Shown: positions 48,562-57,159 of the stretch, piece after piece
Layout of the letters: every line of letters begins with the position of its first letter
Numbering within the stretch: the first letter of the stretch is position 1
Assembly (NCBI GenBank): GCA_963826975.1
Contig: CAWGZJ010000033.1
Coordinates: forward strand, 186,001 to 250,000
DNA: 64,000 nucleotides
Direction: 5' to 3'
Source: Palsa-883 sp963826975
Lineage (GTDB): Bacteria; Pseudomonadota; Alphaproteobacteria; Acetobacterales; Acetobacteraceae
Notes under the pieces: model-generated
The model's database searches: none
What the model was told of the DNA's origin: nothing
What the model saw: only the letters and a program-made list of their open reading frames with translations
Made by a program: the position numbers and the translations under genes

Positions 48562-49370
48562 AGCTGCAAGCTGTGATTTTGGACTGGGCGGGCACCGTGG
48601 TGGATCACGGTAGCCGCGCGCCGATGGGGGCATTCGTGCGGGCGTTCGCGGCGTTCGGTGTGACGATCGGCATCGCGGACGCGCGTGGGCCGATGGGGAT
48701 GGCGAAGTGGGACCATATCCGCGCGGTGGGCCATGCGCCTGCGGTGGCGGCGGCGTGGCGGGCGGCGCACGGACGCGAATTCAACGAGGCCGATGTCGAC
48801 GCGATCTTTCGCGTGTTCGAGCCGATGAACGTGGCGGCGGTGCGGGACCACGCGGATCTCATTCCGGGTGCGGTCGAGGCCGTGGCGGCGCTGCGTGAGC
48901 GGGGGCTGCGGATCGGTGCGACCACGGGATATACGCAGGCGATCATGGCGGAGCTGGCGCCGCTTGCGGCTTCGGCCGGGTATGCGCCGGAGTTGACGGT
49001 GTGCGCTGGGGATTTGCCCGCGGGACGGCCGAGCCCGCTGATGATGTGGTATGCGATGGCGAAGCTGGGCGTGTGGCCGGCGGCGACCGTGGTGAAAGTG
49101 GATGACACGGTGCCGGGCATCGGTGAGGGCGTGGCGGCAGGCACCTGGACGGTGGGAGTGACGCTGACCGGGAACGAGGTGGGGTTGTCGGCGGCGGAGC
49201 TGGCGGGGTTGCCGGAAGCGGAACGGGTTGCCCATCGCGCGCGGGCTGGGGCGGCGTTGATGGCGGCGGGTGCGGATTTCGTGATTGATGGGATTGGCGA
49301 GTTGCCGGCGGTGGTGAGGGCGATCGATACTCGGTTGGCGGCGGGCGAGCGGCCGGGGGGATCGCGATAG
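48558..49370 (+). CDS. phnX: Phosphonoacetaldehyde hydrolase (phosphonatase)
   Basis: A 270-residue HAD-superfamily enzyme that splits phosphonoacetaldehyde into acetaldehyde and phosphate. Seen: VILDWAGTVVDHGSRAP (nucleophile Asp; the DWAGT form is diagnostic), GPMGMAKWDHIRAV (cap Lys that forms the Schiff base), IGATTGYT (HAD motif II Thr) and DDTVPGIGEGVAAGTWTVGV. It overlaps the FAD oxidoreductase gene by 4 bases. No phnW transaminase lies in the window; the flavoenzyme may replace it. Confidence 0.96.
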   Translation: MKLQAVILDWAGTVVDHGSRAPMGAFVRAFAAFGVTIGIADARGPMGMAKWDHIRAVGHAPAVAAAWRAAHGREFNEADVDAIFRVFEPMNVAAVRDHADLIPGAVEAVAALRERGLRIGATTGYTQAIMAELAPLAASAGYAPELTVCAGDLPAGRPSPLMMWYAMAKLGVWPAATVVKVDDTVPGIGEGVAAGTWTVGVTLTGNEVGLSAAELAGLPEAERVAHRARAGAALMAAGADFVIDGIGELPAVVRAIDTRLAAGERPGGSR

Positions 49371-49661
49371 GCGGCGAAGCGGCACGGCGCGAGGGGCGGC
49401 ACGATTTCGGTGGGCATGGGGTTTTCGACGGGATTTATCGATAATACCACGTGGCGATAGGATTGACTCTTCCACGTCATGGCTCGCGCAATCGGGCCAT
49501 CCACGACTTTGCCGTTGCCAGCAAGGAAGTCGTGGATGGCCCGCCTGCGCGGGCCATGACGTGATGCAGCGTCGGTGGGACCGTCGGGCGTCAATTCGTC
49601 ACGGAGTCGGAATGTATGGGCCGGCTTGCGCGGTCGATCGCGGAACGCTGTAATCCTGCGC
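49371..49661. repeat. Intergenic region with CGTCATGGC...GTCGTGGATGG palindrome
   Basis: At about 49478-49562 the arms CACGTCATGGC / GGGCCATCCACGACTT and AAGTCGTGGATGGCCC / GGCCATGACGTG face each other around a 20-base loop. A related element is at 50806-50950. Nothing else is recognised in this gap. Confidence 0.8.
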
Positions 49662-50633
49662 ATGGCAATACTTGTGACTGGCGCGGCGGGGTTCGTCGCA
49701 CTCAACGTCGTCGAACACCTGCTGGCGGCCGGGCGCGACGTGGTGGGGCTGGATCGGATTCCGCTGCCCGCGCGCGCGAAGCGGGAGTTTGCGAATTTGC
49801 CGGGGCGGTTCACGCTGATCGGCGGGTCCATTCTGTCGGATGCCGACCTGTCGCGCGCGCTGACGATGCGGCCGATCGAGGCGGTGATCCACTGTGCGGT
49901 GATCACCGCTGGTTCGCGACGGGAAATGGCGGATCCCGGGTCCATCGTCGCGGTCAATATCCAGGGGGCGGTCGATGCGCTGGTGGCCGCCGCGCGCCGT
50001 GGCGTGAAGCGGTTCGTCTACCCCAGCTCAGGCGCGGTCTATGGCGCATCCGCGGCCATGGTTGACGTGATGGATGAGGATGCGTTGCGGCCGGCGCCGG
50101 TGGCGCTGTATGGGCTGACCAAGTTTGCCGCTGAATCGATCCTGGCGCGAATTGCGCAGACGCAGGGTGTCAGCTTCACGGCGGCTCGGCTGGGGGTGGT
50201 TTACGGGCCGTGGGAATACGCGACGGGTGTGCGCGATACGTTGTCGCCGATGTTGCAAACGTTGGAGCTGGCGGCGGCGGGAATCGCGGCCGTGGTGGGG
50301 CCGCCTTGGCGCGGCGATTACACGCTGTCGCGCGATATCGCGGCGGGTTTGGTGGCGATCGCGGACAAGACGTTGCTGCCCCGGACCGTTTATAATCTCG
50401 CGACCGGCCGCGCGAGCACCGCCGAGGATTGGTGCCGCGTGCTGGCAACGCGGCTGCCTGGTTTTCGCTGGCGCCGCGCGGCAGAGGGCGAGGCGTGGAA
50501 CGTGGAGAGCCATACGGGGTTTGATCGTGGCGCGATGGATATTGGGAAGATTTGCGCGGATACGACGTATCGGCCAAGGTTCGATCTGCCGGGCGCGGTG
50601 GATCATCTGCTGGCGTGGCGACAAGCCGGGTAG
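49662..50633 (+). CDS. NAD(P)-dependent epimerase/dehydratase family protein
   Basis: A 323-residue extended short-chain dehydrogenase. Seen: ILVTGAAGFVALNVVEHLL (Gly-rich NAD-binding loop), a VIHCAVITAGS strand, VYPSSGAVYG, and LYGLTKFAAESI with the catalytic Tyr-x-x-x-Lys (YGLTK). The ATG at 49662 is at the first Rossmann strand. The substrate is probably a nucleotide sugar or a related polyol. It follows phnX, but there is no evidence of a functional link. Confidence 0.9.
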   Translation: MAILVTGAAGFVALNVVEHLLAAGRDVVGLDRIPLPARAKREFANLPGRFTLIGGSILSDADLSRALTMRPIEAVIHCAVITAGSRREMADPGSIVAVNIQGAVDALVAAARRGVKRFVYPSSGAVYGASAAMVDVMDEDALRPAPVALYGLTKFAAESILARIAQTQGVSFTAARLGVVYGPWEYATGVRDTLSPMLQTLELAAAGIAAVVGPPWRGDYTLSRDIAAGLVAIADKTLLPRTVYNLATGRASTAEDWCRVLATRLPGFRWRRAAEGEAWNVESHTGFDRGAMDIGKICADTTYRPRFDLPGAVDHLLAWRQAG

Positions 50634-50976
50634 CGTCGTTGCGGTTTCTCGGCGTTGAAGATGTCACCGTGGGGCCTGACCACGGATGTTGTGCGGACGC
50701 GGTCGCAACTTCCGGGAGGGGTGGTTATATCGGGTGACGGAATGATCAACTCTTCGATGATAGCGTCATGCAGCCCCCCGGGTCAGGCGCCCGAGGACGG
50801 GCGGAGCCTGCCCTTGGCGAAGGCCGGGGGGCCGGCATCCACGATTTCGGTTGCGGCACGAAGACAAGTCGTGGATGCCGGCCTTCGCCGGCATGACGGA
50901 GGGGTGGGCAGCGCCGGCATGACGGGCGGCCAAGCTTCGCCGGCATGACGGGGGTCGCAACTTCCGGGAAATGTCG
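50634..50976. repeat. Intergenic region with GTCGTGGATGCCGGCC...GGCATGACG repeat
   Basis: At about 50806-50950 GGCCGGCATCCACGA faces TCGTGGATGCCGGCCTTCGC, followed by repeated CGCCGGCATGACGG units (three copies). It belongs to the same family as the element at 49478. No gene was recognised. Confidence 0.78.
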
Positions 50977-51339
50977 TTACTCGTCGTCGAAATACCGTTC
51001 GGTGTCCGCGCCGTCGAAGCAACGCAGGCGTGCGCGAGCAACGTCGTCGCCTGGCATAAGCCGCGCGTTCACTCCCATCCGGTCGATGGTTTTATCGACG
51101 GCGGACCAATGAGTGACACAACCGCAACTTCGGCAACGATGAAATTCGATGGTGCGGTCGTCCCACATATAAACATCGGTGGCGGCATCGACCGGGACCA
51201 GGTGGACCAGTCCGGGAGAATAATAAGCCCAGAGCACGCCATAGCGGCGGCAGATCGAGCAATTGCAGTTGGTCACCTCGGTTGGAGCGACATCGCACAC
51301 CAGGCGGACCGCGCCGCAGTGGCAGGAGGCCTCGGTCAT
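50977..51339 (-). CDS. GFA family (glutathione-dependent formaldehyde-activating-like) protein
   Basis: A 120-residue zinc protein starting MTEASCHCGAVRL. The Cys ligands are in ASCHCGA, NCNCSICRR and FHRCRSCGC, the usual spacing for GFA/CENP-V domains. The family includes glutathione-linked enzymes and many of unknown role. The ATG at 51339 fits the conserved CxCGxV start; an upstream extension to 51369 is unlikely. Confidence 0.92.
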   Translation of the reverse strand: MTEASCHCGAVRLVCDVAPTEVTNCNCSICRRYGVLWAYYSPGLVHLVPVDAATDVYMWDDRTIEFHRCRSCGCVTHWSAVDKTIDRMGVNARLMPGDDVARARLRCFDGADTERYFDDE

Positions 51340-51478
51340 GTTGGCGGCCCCCACCTGACATTGCGCCACCGGGTCGTTCCGCCATCCGCGGCGTCAGCCA
51401 TGCGGCGGGTCGCAATTTGCACGATCGGCTAGCCGGGCCGGATCGGGTCTTGCGGGCGGGGAAGGCGTTTGGCCGCGA

Positions 51479-51667
51479 TCAAGGGGGCCGATCCTCCGGT
51501 GACGCGCCGAGCATGCCGGTCTCGACCTGGTGCTGGGCTTTCGCGAACAATTCGGCTTCGGTTTCGGTCGAGAAAAGCTCTTCAATGAGGTGACCCGGGC
51601 CGCCGTGTGGCTCTGTCACCCTTACCTTGAAGCCGCCCTCTACACGCTCGACGGTGTATGTGTTCAT
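51479..51667 (-). CDS. Small hypothetical protein
   Basis: A 62-residue protein, MNTYTVERVEGGFKVRVTEP at the N-terminus followed by HLIEELFSTETEAELFAKAQ. It looks like a folded beta-alpha protein, and its charge pattern differs from the shadow frames around it. I do not know its family. It is on the same strand as the GFA gene. Confidence 0.55.
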   Translation of the reverse strand: MNTYTVERVEGGFKVRVTEPHGGPGHLIEELFSTETEAELFAKAQHQVETGMLGASPEDRPP

Positions 51668-51944
51668 GCGGCAAGTATGACAGGAAGCCGGGCCGGTTCA
51701 AGCCGGCGAAGGCGGGACTGATATGAGACGCCGGAAATGCTGACGCTTCCGGTATTCTGGTCGTCTGGCATCGCGCGCGTGGTTGATGGGGCCGCGGCGT
51801 GCCAAACCGAGACTGAGCAGAAACAAGAAAGATGTTTCTGTTGATTGGACCGAATTCCACCATCTTGTTTTATTCACGACGGCTCGGTCGTTCCGGGGGC
51901 GGTTTTGCTTGCCTCGTTCCGGATGATGAGTTAGTTATCGTAAC
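51668..51944. other. Intergenic region before the tandem array, nothing recognised
   Basis: 277 bases. The last 60 are AT-richer (TGATGAGTTAGTTATCGTAAC) and could hold a promoter for the + strand frame that begins at 51945. Confidence 0.4.
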
Positions 51945-53948
51945 ATGAATGTTGATGGCGGGCGTGGCCACGCGAAAGCGGCGGCAACTGGGTTGTGCCG
52001 GGTGTGGCTCTATCCAGGAGGGACCGCCGCGTCACCGGACGGCGGGTGTACGGCCGCGCTGCGAGATGGGCCATGCCGGGCAGCGGCGGTAACGCAAATG
52101 GTCGAAGCGGGCAGCGGCAGCCACCGAGGCTTTGACTGGGGCGGGGCCTATGCGACTTGGGCCGCTCCACGGCCAGGAAGTCGGTATCGGTCCTGGGTGT
52201 CGGCCTCGGCCAGCGCGGAGCGGCGCCGGCGAGCCCGGCAGGAGACGCGGGAGAACCGCGGCATCGATTCGATGAAGAGTGAGGACGCATCGGTGTGGGG
52301 GTTGGCACGGCTGGCGGGCAGGTGCCGTGGCGCGACTTGCGGCCGGCGGTCATCGGGCCGGGGCGAAGGCGACGCGTCGGAGAATCTCGACATCAATCCC
52401 GTGAACCGTGAGAACGTGGCGTTGTCGACGCAGGCGCGGCGGGCGGGCGGATGCCGTGCGTCGACGGGTGGCCGGCGGTCGCCTCGCCGGGACGAACGCG
52501 ACGAATGCGAGCGCCTCGACACCAACCCTATGAACCGTGAGAACGGGGTGTGTCCGGCGCAGGTCTGGCTGGCGGACAGGTGCCATGCGGCGACGGGTGA
52601 TCGGCACGCGCATGGCCGGGACGAAGGCGACGAATGCGAGCGCCTCGACGCCAACCCTATGAACCGTGAGAACGGGGTGTGCCCGGCGCAGGTGCGGCCT
52701 GTGAGCTTGCGCTGTGCGGCGACGGGTGGCCGGCACGCGCCTGGCCGCGAAGAAGGCGACGAATCCAAACGCCTCGACATCAACCCTGTGAACCGTGAGA
52801 ACGGGGCGTGTCTGGCGCAGGTCTGGCCGGTGGGCTGGCGCCGTGCGGCGACGGGTGGCCGGCGCGTGCCTGGCCGCGGCGAAGGCGACGAATCCAGGCG
52901 CCCCAACATCAACCCTGTGAACCGTGAGAACGGAGTGCGCCCGGCGCGGGTCTGGCCGGTGGGCTGGCGCCGTGCGGCCACGGGTGATCGGCATCAGCAT
53001 GGTCGGGGCGAACGCGATGCATGCGAGGACGTCGATACCAACCCTATGAACCGTGAGAGCGGGGTGTGTCCGGCGCAGGTGCCACCGGTGGGCTGGCGCG
53101 GTGCGGCGACGGGTGGTCGGCACACGCTTGGCCGCTGCGAAGGCAACGAATGTGAGGACGTCGACACCAACCCTGTGAACCGTGAGAGCGGGGTGTGTCC
53201 GGCGCAGGTGCCTCCGATGGGCCGGTGCCGTGCGGCGACGGGTGATCGGCACACGCGTGGCCGCTGCGAAAACGACGGATGTGAGGACGTCGACACCAAC
53301 CCTGTGAACCGTGAGAACGGGGTATGCCCGGCGCAGGTCTGGCCGGCGGACAGGCGCCGTGCGGCGACGGGTGTCCGGCACGCGCATGGCCGGGGCGAAG
53401 GCTACGAATGTGAGGACGTCGACATCAACCCTCTGAACCGTGAGAGCGGGGTGTGTCCGGCGCAGGTGCCTCCGATGGGCCGGCGCCGTGCGGCGACGGG
53501 TGGTCGGCACGTGCCTGGCCGCGGCGACGGCGACGAATGTGAGGACGTCGACACCAACCCTGTGAACCGTGAGAACGGGGTATGCCCGGCGCAGGTCTGG
53601 CCGGCGGACAGGCGCCGTGCGGCGACGGGTGGTCGGCACACGCTGAGCCGCTGCGATGGCGACGAATGCGAGGACGTCGACCTCAACCCTGTGAACCGTG
53701 AGGACGGGTACACCCCCATGAGCGTCAGGATAAGAGCCTGGTCGAGGAGGTCTCTCCGCCTCCCCTTGCGGGAGGGGCAGGGCCGGCCTCGCATCGAAGG
53801 ATTTTTGCGCGCGGACCCCTCCCCCCAACCCCCTCCCTCAAGGGGAGGGGGAGAAGAATCTTCCCGGGATCAAGCGTCCGCGAGCATGGCTTTTCCGCCC
53901 TACTTCGCGACCAGCGCGCGCAGGTCGGTTTGCGGGCGGGCGCCGTAG
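51945..53948 (+). CDS. Open frame across the 129-bp array; coding status doubtful
   Basis: A 667-codon frame from the ATG at 51945 crosses the whole tandem array. Because the unit is 129 bases (43 codons), a stop-free unit keeps the frame open through all copies, so openness is weak evidence. The product would be Arg/Gly/Cys/Asn-rich, with a repeated NPVNRENGVCPAQV block, and is like nothing I know. Third-codon positions vary no more than the others between units (CCT, CGT, GGT stay fixed), which argues against selection for this protein. A reverse-strand frame (52350-53828) is also open for the same reason. Confidence 0.25.
   Translation: MNVDGGRGHAKAAATGLCRVWLYPGGTAASPDGGCTAALRDGPCRAAAVTQMVEAGSGSHRGFDWGGAYATWAAPRPGSRYRSWVSASASAERRRRARQETRENRGIDSMKSEDASVWGLARLAGRCRGATCGRRSSGRGEGDASENLDINPVNRENVALSTQARRAGGCRASTGGRRSPRRDERDECERLDTNPMNRENGVCPAQVWLADRCHAATGDRHAHGRDEGDECERLDANPMNRENGVCPAQVRPVSLRCAATGGRHAPGREEGDESKRLDINPVNRENGACLAQVWPVGWRRAATGGRRVPGRGEGDESRRPNINPVNRENGVRPARVWPVGWRRAATGDRHQHGRGERDACEDVDTNPMNRESGVCPAQVPPVGWRGAATGGRHTLGRCEGNECEDVDTNPVNRESGVCPAQVPPMGRCRAATGDRHTRGRCENDGCEDVDTNPVNRENGVCPAQVWPADRRRAATGVRHAHGRGEGYECEDVDINPLNRESGVCPAQVPPMGRRRAATGGRHVPGRGDGDECEDVDTNPVNRENGVCPAQVWPADRRRAATGGRHTLSRCDGDECEDVDLNPVNREDGYTPMSVRIRAWSRRSLRLPLREGQGRPRIEGFLRADPSPQPPPSRGGGEESSRDQASASMAFPPYFATSARRSVCGRAP
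52260..53715. repeat. 129-bp tandem repeat array, eleven units plus one degenerate unit
   Basis: The anchor (A/G/C)TGAACCGTGAGA occurs at 52401, 52530, 52659, 52788, 52917, 53046, 53175, 53304, 53433, 53562 and 53691, each exactly 129 bases apart. A diverged unit has its anchor at 52272, again 129 bases before. No indel is seen in any unit. Each unit has a highly conserved block (AACCCTGTGAACCGTGAGA..., GGTGTGTCCGGCGCAGGT) and a variable block in which short variants are shared between non-adjacent units. CCGTGAGAACGG and CCGTGCGGCGACGG in each unit can form hairpins; units with GAGAGCGG keep the stem by a G-U pair. It is flanked on the right by a CTCCCC-type palindrome. Confidence 0.96.
53748..53858. 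repeat. CTCCCC...GGGGAG palindromic repeat downstream of the array
   Basis: Left part CTCCGCCTCCCCTTGCGGGAGG; right part CCCTCCCTCAAGGGGAGGGGGAGAA, identical to the right arms at 20176 and 47300. It lies between the tandem array and the 3' end of the adenosine-kinase-like gene and may terminate transcription from that side. Confidence 0.85.
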
Positions 53949-54880
53949 TGGCTGATCACCTCGGCTGCCGCGATGCTGGCGATCCGCCCGCACGCCGCCA
54001 GGTCGCGACCGACGGTCAGGCCCGCCAGGAAGCCGGCGGCGTAGGCGTCGCCGGCGCCGGTGGTGTCGACGACCCGCGTCGGCTCGGCGGCGACGTGGAC
54101 CGTCTCGTTGCCGCGCAGGACCAGGCTGCCGGCTTCGCTGCGGGTCAGCGCGGCGAGCCCGACCTCGGCGCGGGCCTGCTCGGCTGCCGTCGCGAAGTCG
54201 TTCGCCTCATACAGGGCGGTGACCTCGGCCTCGTTGGCGAACAGGATGTCCACGTGGCCGGCGACCAGCGCGCGGAAGGCGGCGCGGTGGCGGTTGACGC
54301 AGAACGGGTCGGACAGCGACAGCGCGACCTGGCGGCCGGCGGCGTGGGCGGCGGCGGCGGCGAGGCGAAACGCGGCCTGGGCGGCGGGCGGGTCGAACAA
54401 GTAGCCCTCGAGGTAGGTCACCGCGGCATTGCCGACCAGGGCGGGATCGACGTCGGCCTCGTTCAGGCTGACGCAGGCGCCGAGGAAGGTGTTCATCGTC
54501 CGCTGGCCGTCCGGCGTCACCAGGATCAGGCACCGCGCGGTGGGCAGCCCGTCTTGCGCCGGGGTCGAGGCGAAGTGGACGCCGGCGGCACGGATGTCGT
54601 GCGCGAAGACCGTGCCGAGTTGATCCGCGGCGACCTTGCCCACGTAGGCGACGCGCGCGCCCAGCCCGGCGGCCACCGCGCAGGTGTTGGCGGCCGAACC
54701 GCCGCTGCTCTCCTGGCCCGGCGGCATGGTGGCGTAGATGCGCTCGGCGGTCGCGGCGTCGACCAGGGTCATGGTGCCCTTGTGCATGTCGTGGCGGCTG
54801 AGGAAGCTGTCGTCCGCCGGCGCCACGACGTCGACGATGGCGTTGCCGATGCCGAGAATGTCAAACCGTGTGGGCGCCAT
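53900..54880 (-). CDS. PfkB family carbohydrate/nucleoside kinase, adenosine-kinase-like
   Basis: A 326-residue ribokinase-fold enzyme. Seen: DILGIGNAIVDVVAP at the N-terminus, GGSAANTCAVAAGLGARVAYVGKV (substrate-binding Gly-Gly), FANEAEVTALYE and VVDTTGAGDAYAAGFLAGLTVGRDL (anion hole and catalytic Asp in GAGD). The INAIVDVV-type start and SLSDPFCVNRHR are typical for the bacterial adenosine kinase-like branch. The ATG at 54880 was chosen by this start. It is divergent from the EI24 gene. Confidence 0.92.
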   Translation of the reverse strand: MAPTRFDILGIGNAIVDVVAPADDSFLSRHDMHKGTMTLVDAATAERIYATMPPGQESSGGSAANTCAVAAGLGARVAYVGKVAADQLGTVFAHDIRAAGVHFASTPAQDGLPTARCLILVTPDGQRTMNTFLGACVSLNEADVDPALVGNAAVTYLEGYLFDPPAAQAAFRLAAAAAHAAGRQVALSLSDPFCVNRHRAAFRALVAGHVDILFANEAEVTALYEANDFATAAEQARAEVGLAALTRSEAGSLVLRGNETVHVAAEPTRVVDTTGAGDAYAAGFLAGLTVGRDLAACGRIASIAAAEVISHYGARPQTDLRALVAK

Positions 54881-55015
54881 GCGATCGTCGTTCCTTGCCG
54901 GTGTGTTGCGGGCCAGTGGCTGGTGCCCAATGGCTGGTGAGTTGCGGACTGGTCCGCCTAACACCCGCGCCTGGTGTGGGCAATCGACAATGGGCCAGCG
55001 GAGGCGCGTGACCGG

Positions 55016-55741
55016 ATGAACCGAACTTTCTCTCCGCTGGTCTCCCCGTTGGCCCGCAGCGTGGCGCAGATCACCGATCCGGCGTTTCTGGGCGTATTCG
55101 TGCTCAGCCTGGTGTGCTCGGCCGCGGTGTTCGCGCTGCTGCATCTCGGGGTGCTGTGGGCGGTGCATCGGGCATTGGCGCTGCAGGGGTGGCTGGCCTG
55201 GACGGCGGATGTGCTGGGCAGTGTCGGCGCCTGGCTGCTGGGGCTGTGGCTGTTCCTGCCGCTGGCGGCGGGCATCGCGACGCTGTTCATCGACCGCGTG
55301 GCGCGGGCGGTCGAGCGACGGTGGTACCCGATGTTGCCGCCGGCACCGGGGGCGTCGCTGCTGGCGCAGGTCGCGGACGGGCTGGGGCTGATGTGGCGCA
55401 TTCTGCTGCTGAGCCTGCTGGCGCTGGTGTTGGCGGTGGTGCTGCCGGGGATCGGGCTGCTGCTGGCCTGGGTGATCGGCGCCTATGCGATCGGGCGTGG
55501 GCTGTTCATGGCAGTGGCGCTGCGGCGACTCGATAGGGGTACGGCGGAGCGGCTGTATGCCGCGAATCGTCCGGCGGTTCTGGTGCAGGGCGGCGTCATG
55601 GCCCTGGCAGGCTACCTGCCGGGGTTCAATTTATTGATACCGGTACTTGGAACCGCGGCGATGGTACATGTGCTTGACGATGCCATGCGGCGTGGCCCGG
55701 GGGGCGGCGATCGGGGCGCGCAGCGCTGGGGAGCGGCGTGA
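55016..55741 (+). CDS. EI24 domain membrane protein (CysZ-like)
   Basis: A 241-residue polytopic protein with about five to six hydrophobic segments, including FLGVFVLSLVCSAAVFALL, GAWLLGLWLFLPLAAGIATLF and GGVMALAGYLPGFNLLIPVLGTAAMVHVL. The last segment (YLPGFNLLIPVLG) and FIDRVARAVERRWYP after the second helix are hallmarks of EI24/CysZ. CysZ moves sulfate in some bacteria; no sulfur genes are near, so transport of sulfate is not established. It is followed by the bactofilin gene, about 180 bases downstream. Confidence 0.88.
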   Translation: MNRTFSPLVSPLARSVAQITDPAFLGVFVLSLVCSAAVFALLHLGVLWAVHRALALQGWLAWTADVLGSVGAWLLGLWLFLPLAAGIATLFIDRVARAVERRWYPMLPPAPGASLLAQVADGLGLMWRILLLSLLALVLAVVLPGIGLLLAWVIGAYAIGRGLFMAVALRRLDRGTAERLYAANRPAVLVQGGVMALAGYLPGFNLLIPVLGTAAMVHVLDDAMRRGPGGGDRGAQRWGAA

Positions 55742-55923
55742 TTTGGCCCCCGGTGAGGCTGGGCGGTCCGCCGCGGATGCCGGGTGGTCCGACGCAAGGG
55801 CCGTCGATACGATGCCGGTGCCCGCCGATACGACGGGGGCCGCGCCGGCAGATGACAGGTCGCGGGGCTGTTCCTGCCGGCACGACCATGTTAGGGCGGC
55901 GCCGTCGCAAACTCGGAGTTACC

Positions 55924-56616
55924 GTGTTCAAGCGCCGCAAGCCCGATGACCCCACGGCGGCCGTGCCGCTGCCGGCAGGCCAGACCGATCCGGATGTCGC
56001 GTCGACCAGGTCGAGCGACTCGGACCTGGGAGTGCCAGCCTTCCGCCCAGCCATTCCGAAGGAGCCATCCACCATGGCACGACCGCCATTTCCCGCCGCG
56101 CCCGCCCCGTCCGGTTCTCCGTCCGGCCCCCCGACCGGTTCTGCCTCCGGTCCCGTCAGCCTGTCGCTGCAGTCTGGCGGCGTGATGGCGCCACGGCCTG
56201 GGCTATCGCCGGCGGGTCCGCGCCTGGCGCGTGATCCGGCTGAGCGGCGCACCCTGGTTGTCGGGCGTGGCATCAGCGTGCAGGGCACGGTGCAGGATGC
56301 CGAGCGCCTGGTGGTGGAGGGCACGGTCGAGGCGACGATGATCCAGGCCACCGAGCTATCCGTTGCGCCGGGCGGCATGTTCAAGGGCGAGGTCGAGGTA
56401 GAGGACGCCGAGATTGCCGGCACGATCGATGGCACGCTGACAGCCAAGGGCAGCCTGATCGTGCGGGCATCGGGGAAGGTGCTGGGCACCGCGCGGTGCC
56501 GGCGGTTGCAGGTGGAGGACGGCGGGCAGATCACCGGCCGGATGGAAATGCTGACGTCGTCGGAGCCGGGGGCGCGGTCAAGCGCCGAGCCGGTGGCGGC
56601 AGCCAGTGGGTCGTAG
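55924..56616 (+). CDS. Bactofilin
   Basis: A 230-residue polymer-forming cytoskeletal protein. The GTG at 55924 (GGAG 5-6 bases upstream) starts VFKRRKPDD, a basic head, followed by an about 95-residue Pro/Ser/Ala-rich linker. The beta-helical core starts at RTLVVGRGISVQGTVQDAERLVVEGTVEATM and runs in about 17-residue turns (LSVAPGGMFKGEVEVEDAEIAGTIDGTL, LIVRASGKVLGTARC) to GQITGRMEM. The family builds filaments on the membrane that place cell-wall or polymer-synthesis enzymes. An ATG at 55888 is an alternative start. Confidence 0.92.
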   Translation: MFKRRKPDDPTAAVPLPAGQTDPDVASTRSSDSDLGVPAFRPAIPKEPSTMARPPFPAAPAPSGSPSGPPTGSASGPVSLSLQSGGVMAPRPGLSPAGPRLARDPAERRTLVVGRGISVQGTVQDAERLVVEGTVEATMIQATELSVAPGGMFKGEVEVEDAEIAGTIDGTLTAKGSLIVRASGKVLGTARCRRLQVEDGGQITGRMEMLTSSEPGARSSAEPVAAASGS

Positions 56617-56730
56617 TGCGACGCCATTGGGTCGTTGTGGCTATCGCATCTTCGTAGGGTAATTTTGCGGGCAGCCAATCCTAGCGGCGGATCGGGCAGA
56701 AGGCCTGCCGTGCCCGCGAAGGAGCAGGCA

Positions 56731-57159
56731 TCAACAACCGCTCGTGGTTGCCGTAACGGCGATGGTTAAGAGCTTGTTTGCGGAATTGAGGAAAAAGTAG
56801 TTGGTTCCCGAGGCAGTGAGACAAATGTTGTATATGTCCATGCCACCGACAGTGTAGGCATACGTGATGGTCCCGGTGCCGGTGCCGCCGGCTATCGTGT
56901 AAGTGCCCTCGTTCTGTACGGTCGCACCGCCCTTGTGGTATTCCTGGAACGTCCCGGAGGTGGTGCCGGTAAGAAGCGTTTCGTTGTTTTGGCGGCCAGT
57001 GCCGGGGTTATAGCAGGCGTACACATTGGTTCCCGGGTTGAGCAAAGCCTGGATCTGATTTCCCGTCATGGCGCCGCCGTGACTGTTGCAACTGTCGGCC
57101 ATGGCTGGCCCGACGATATCAGCTAACAGAAACAGCCCTGCGATGATGACCCGCTTCAC
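56731..57159 (-). CDS. Small secreted protein of unknown function
   Basis: A 142-residue protein with a GTG start at 57159 and a GGGGG stretch upstream. A signal peptide is clear: VKRVIIAGLFLLADIVGPAMA, then DSCNSHGGAMTG. The mature part is Gly/Thr/Asn-rich, with four Cys (DSC, YACYNP, NICLTA, SGC) likely paired in two disulfides. Base composition is less GC-rich than the neighbours, a possible sign of transfer. I recognise no domain. Confidence 0.65.
   Translation of the reverse strand: MKRVIIAGLFLLADIVGPAMADSCNSHGGAMTGNQIQALLNPGTNVYACYNPGTGRQNNETLLTGTTSGTFQEYHKGGATVQNEGTYTIAGGTGTGTITYAYTVGGMDIYNICLTASGTNYFFLNSANKLLTIAVTATTSGC

Noticed and set aside
52260..53715. CRISPR array
   Set aside because: The unit is 129 bases without a short repeat and unique spacers. 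The variable parts are related between units, and no cas genes are near.
52350..53828. A 492-codon reverse-strand repeat protein across the 129-bp array
   Set aside because: It is open only because the unit length is a multiple of three and the unit has no stop in that frame. Substitutions between units are often non-synonymous. It is not listed as a gene but is mentioned with the array.
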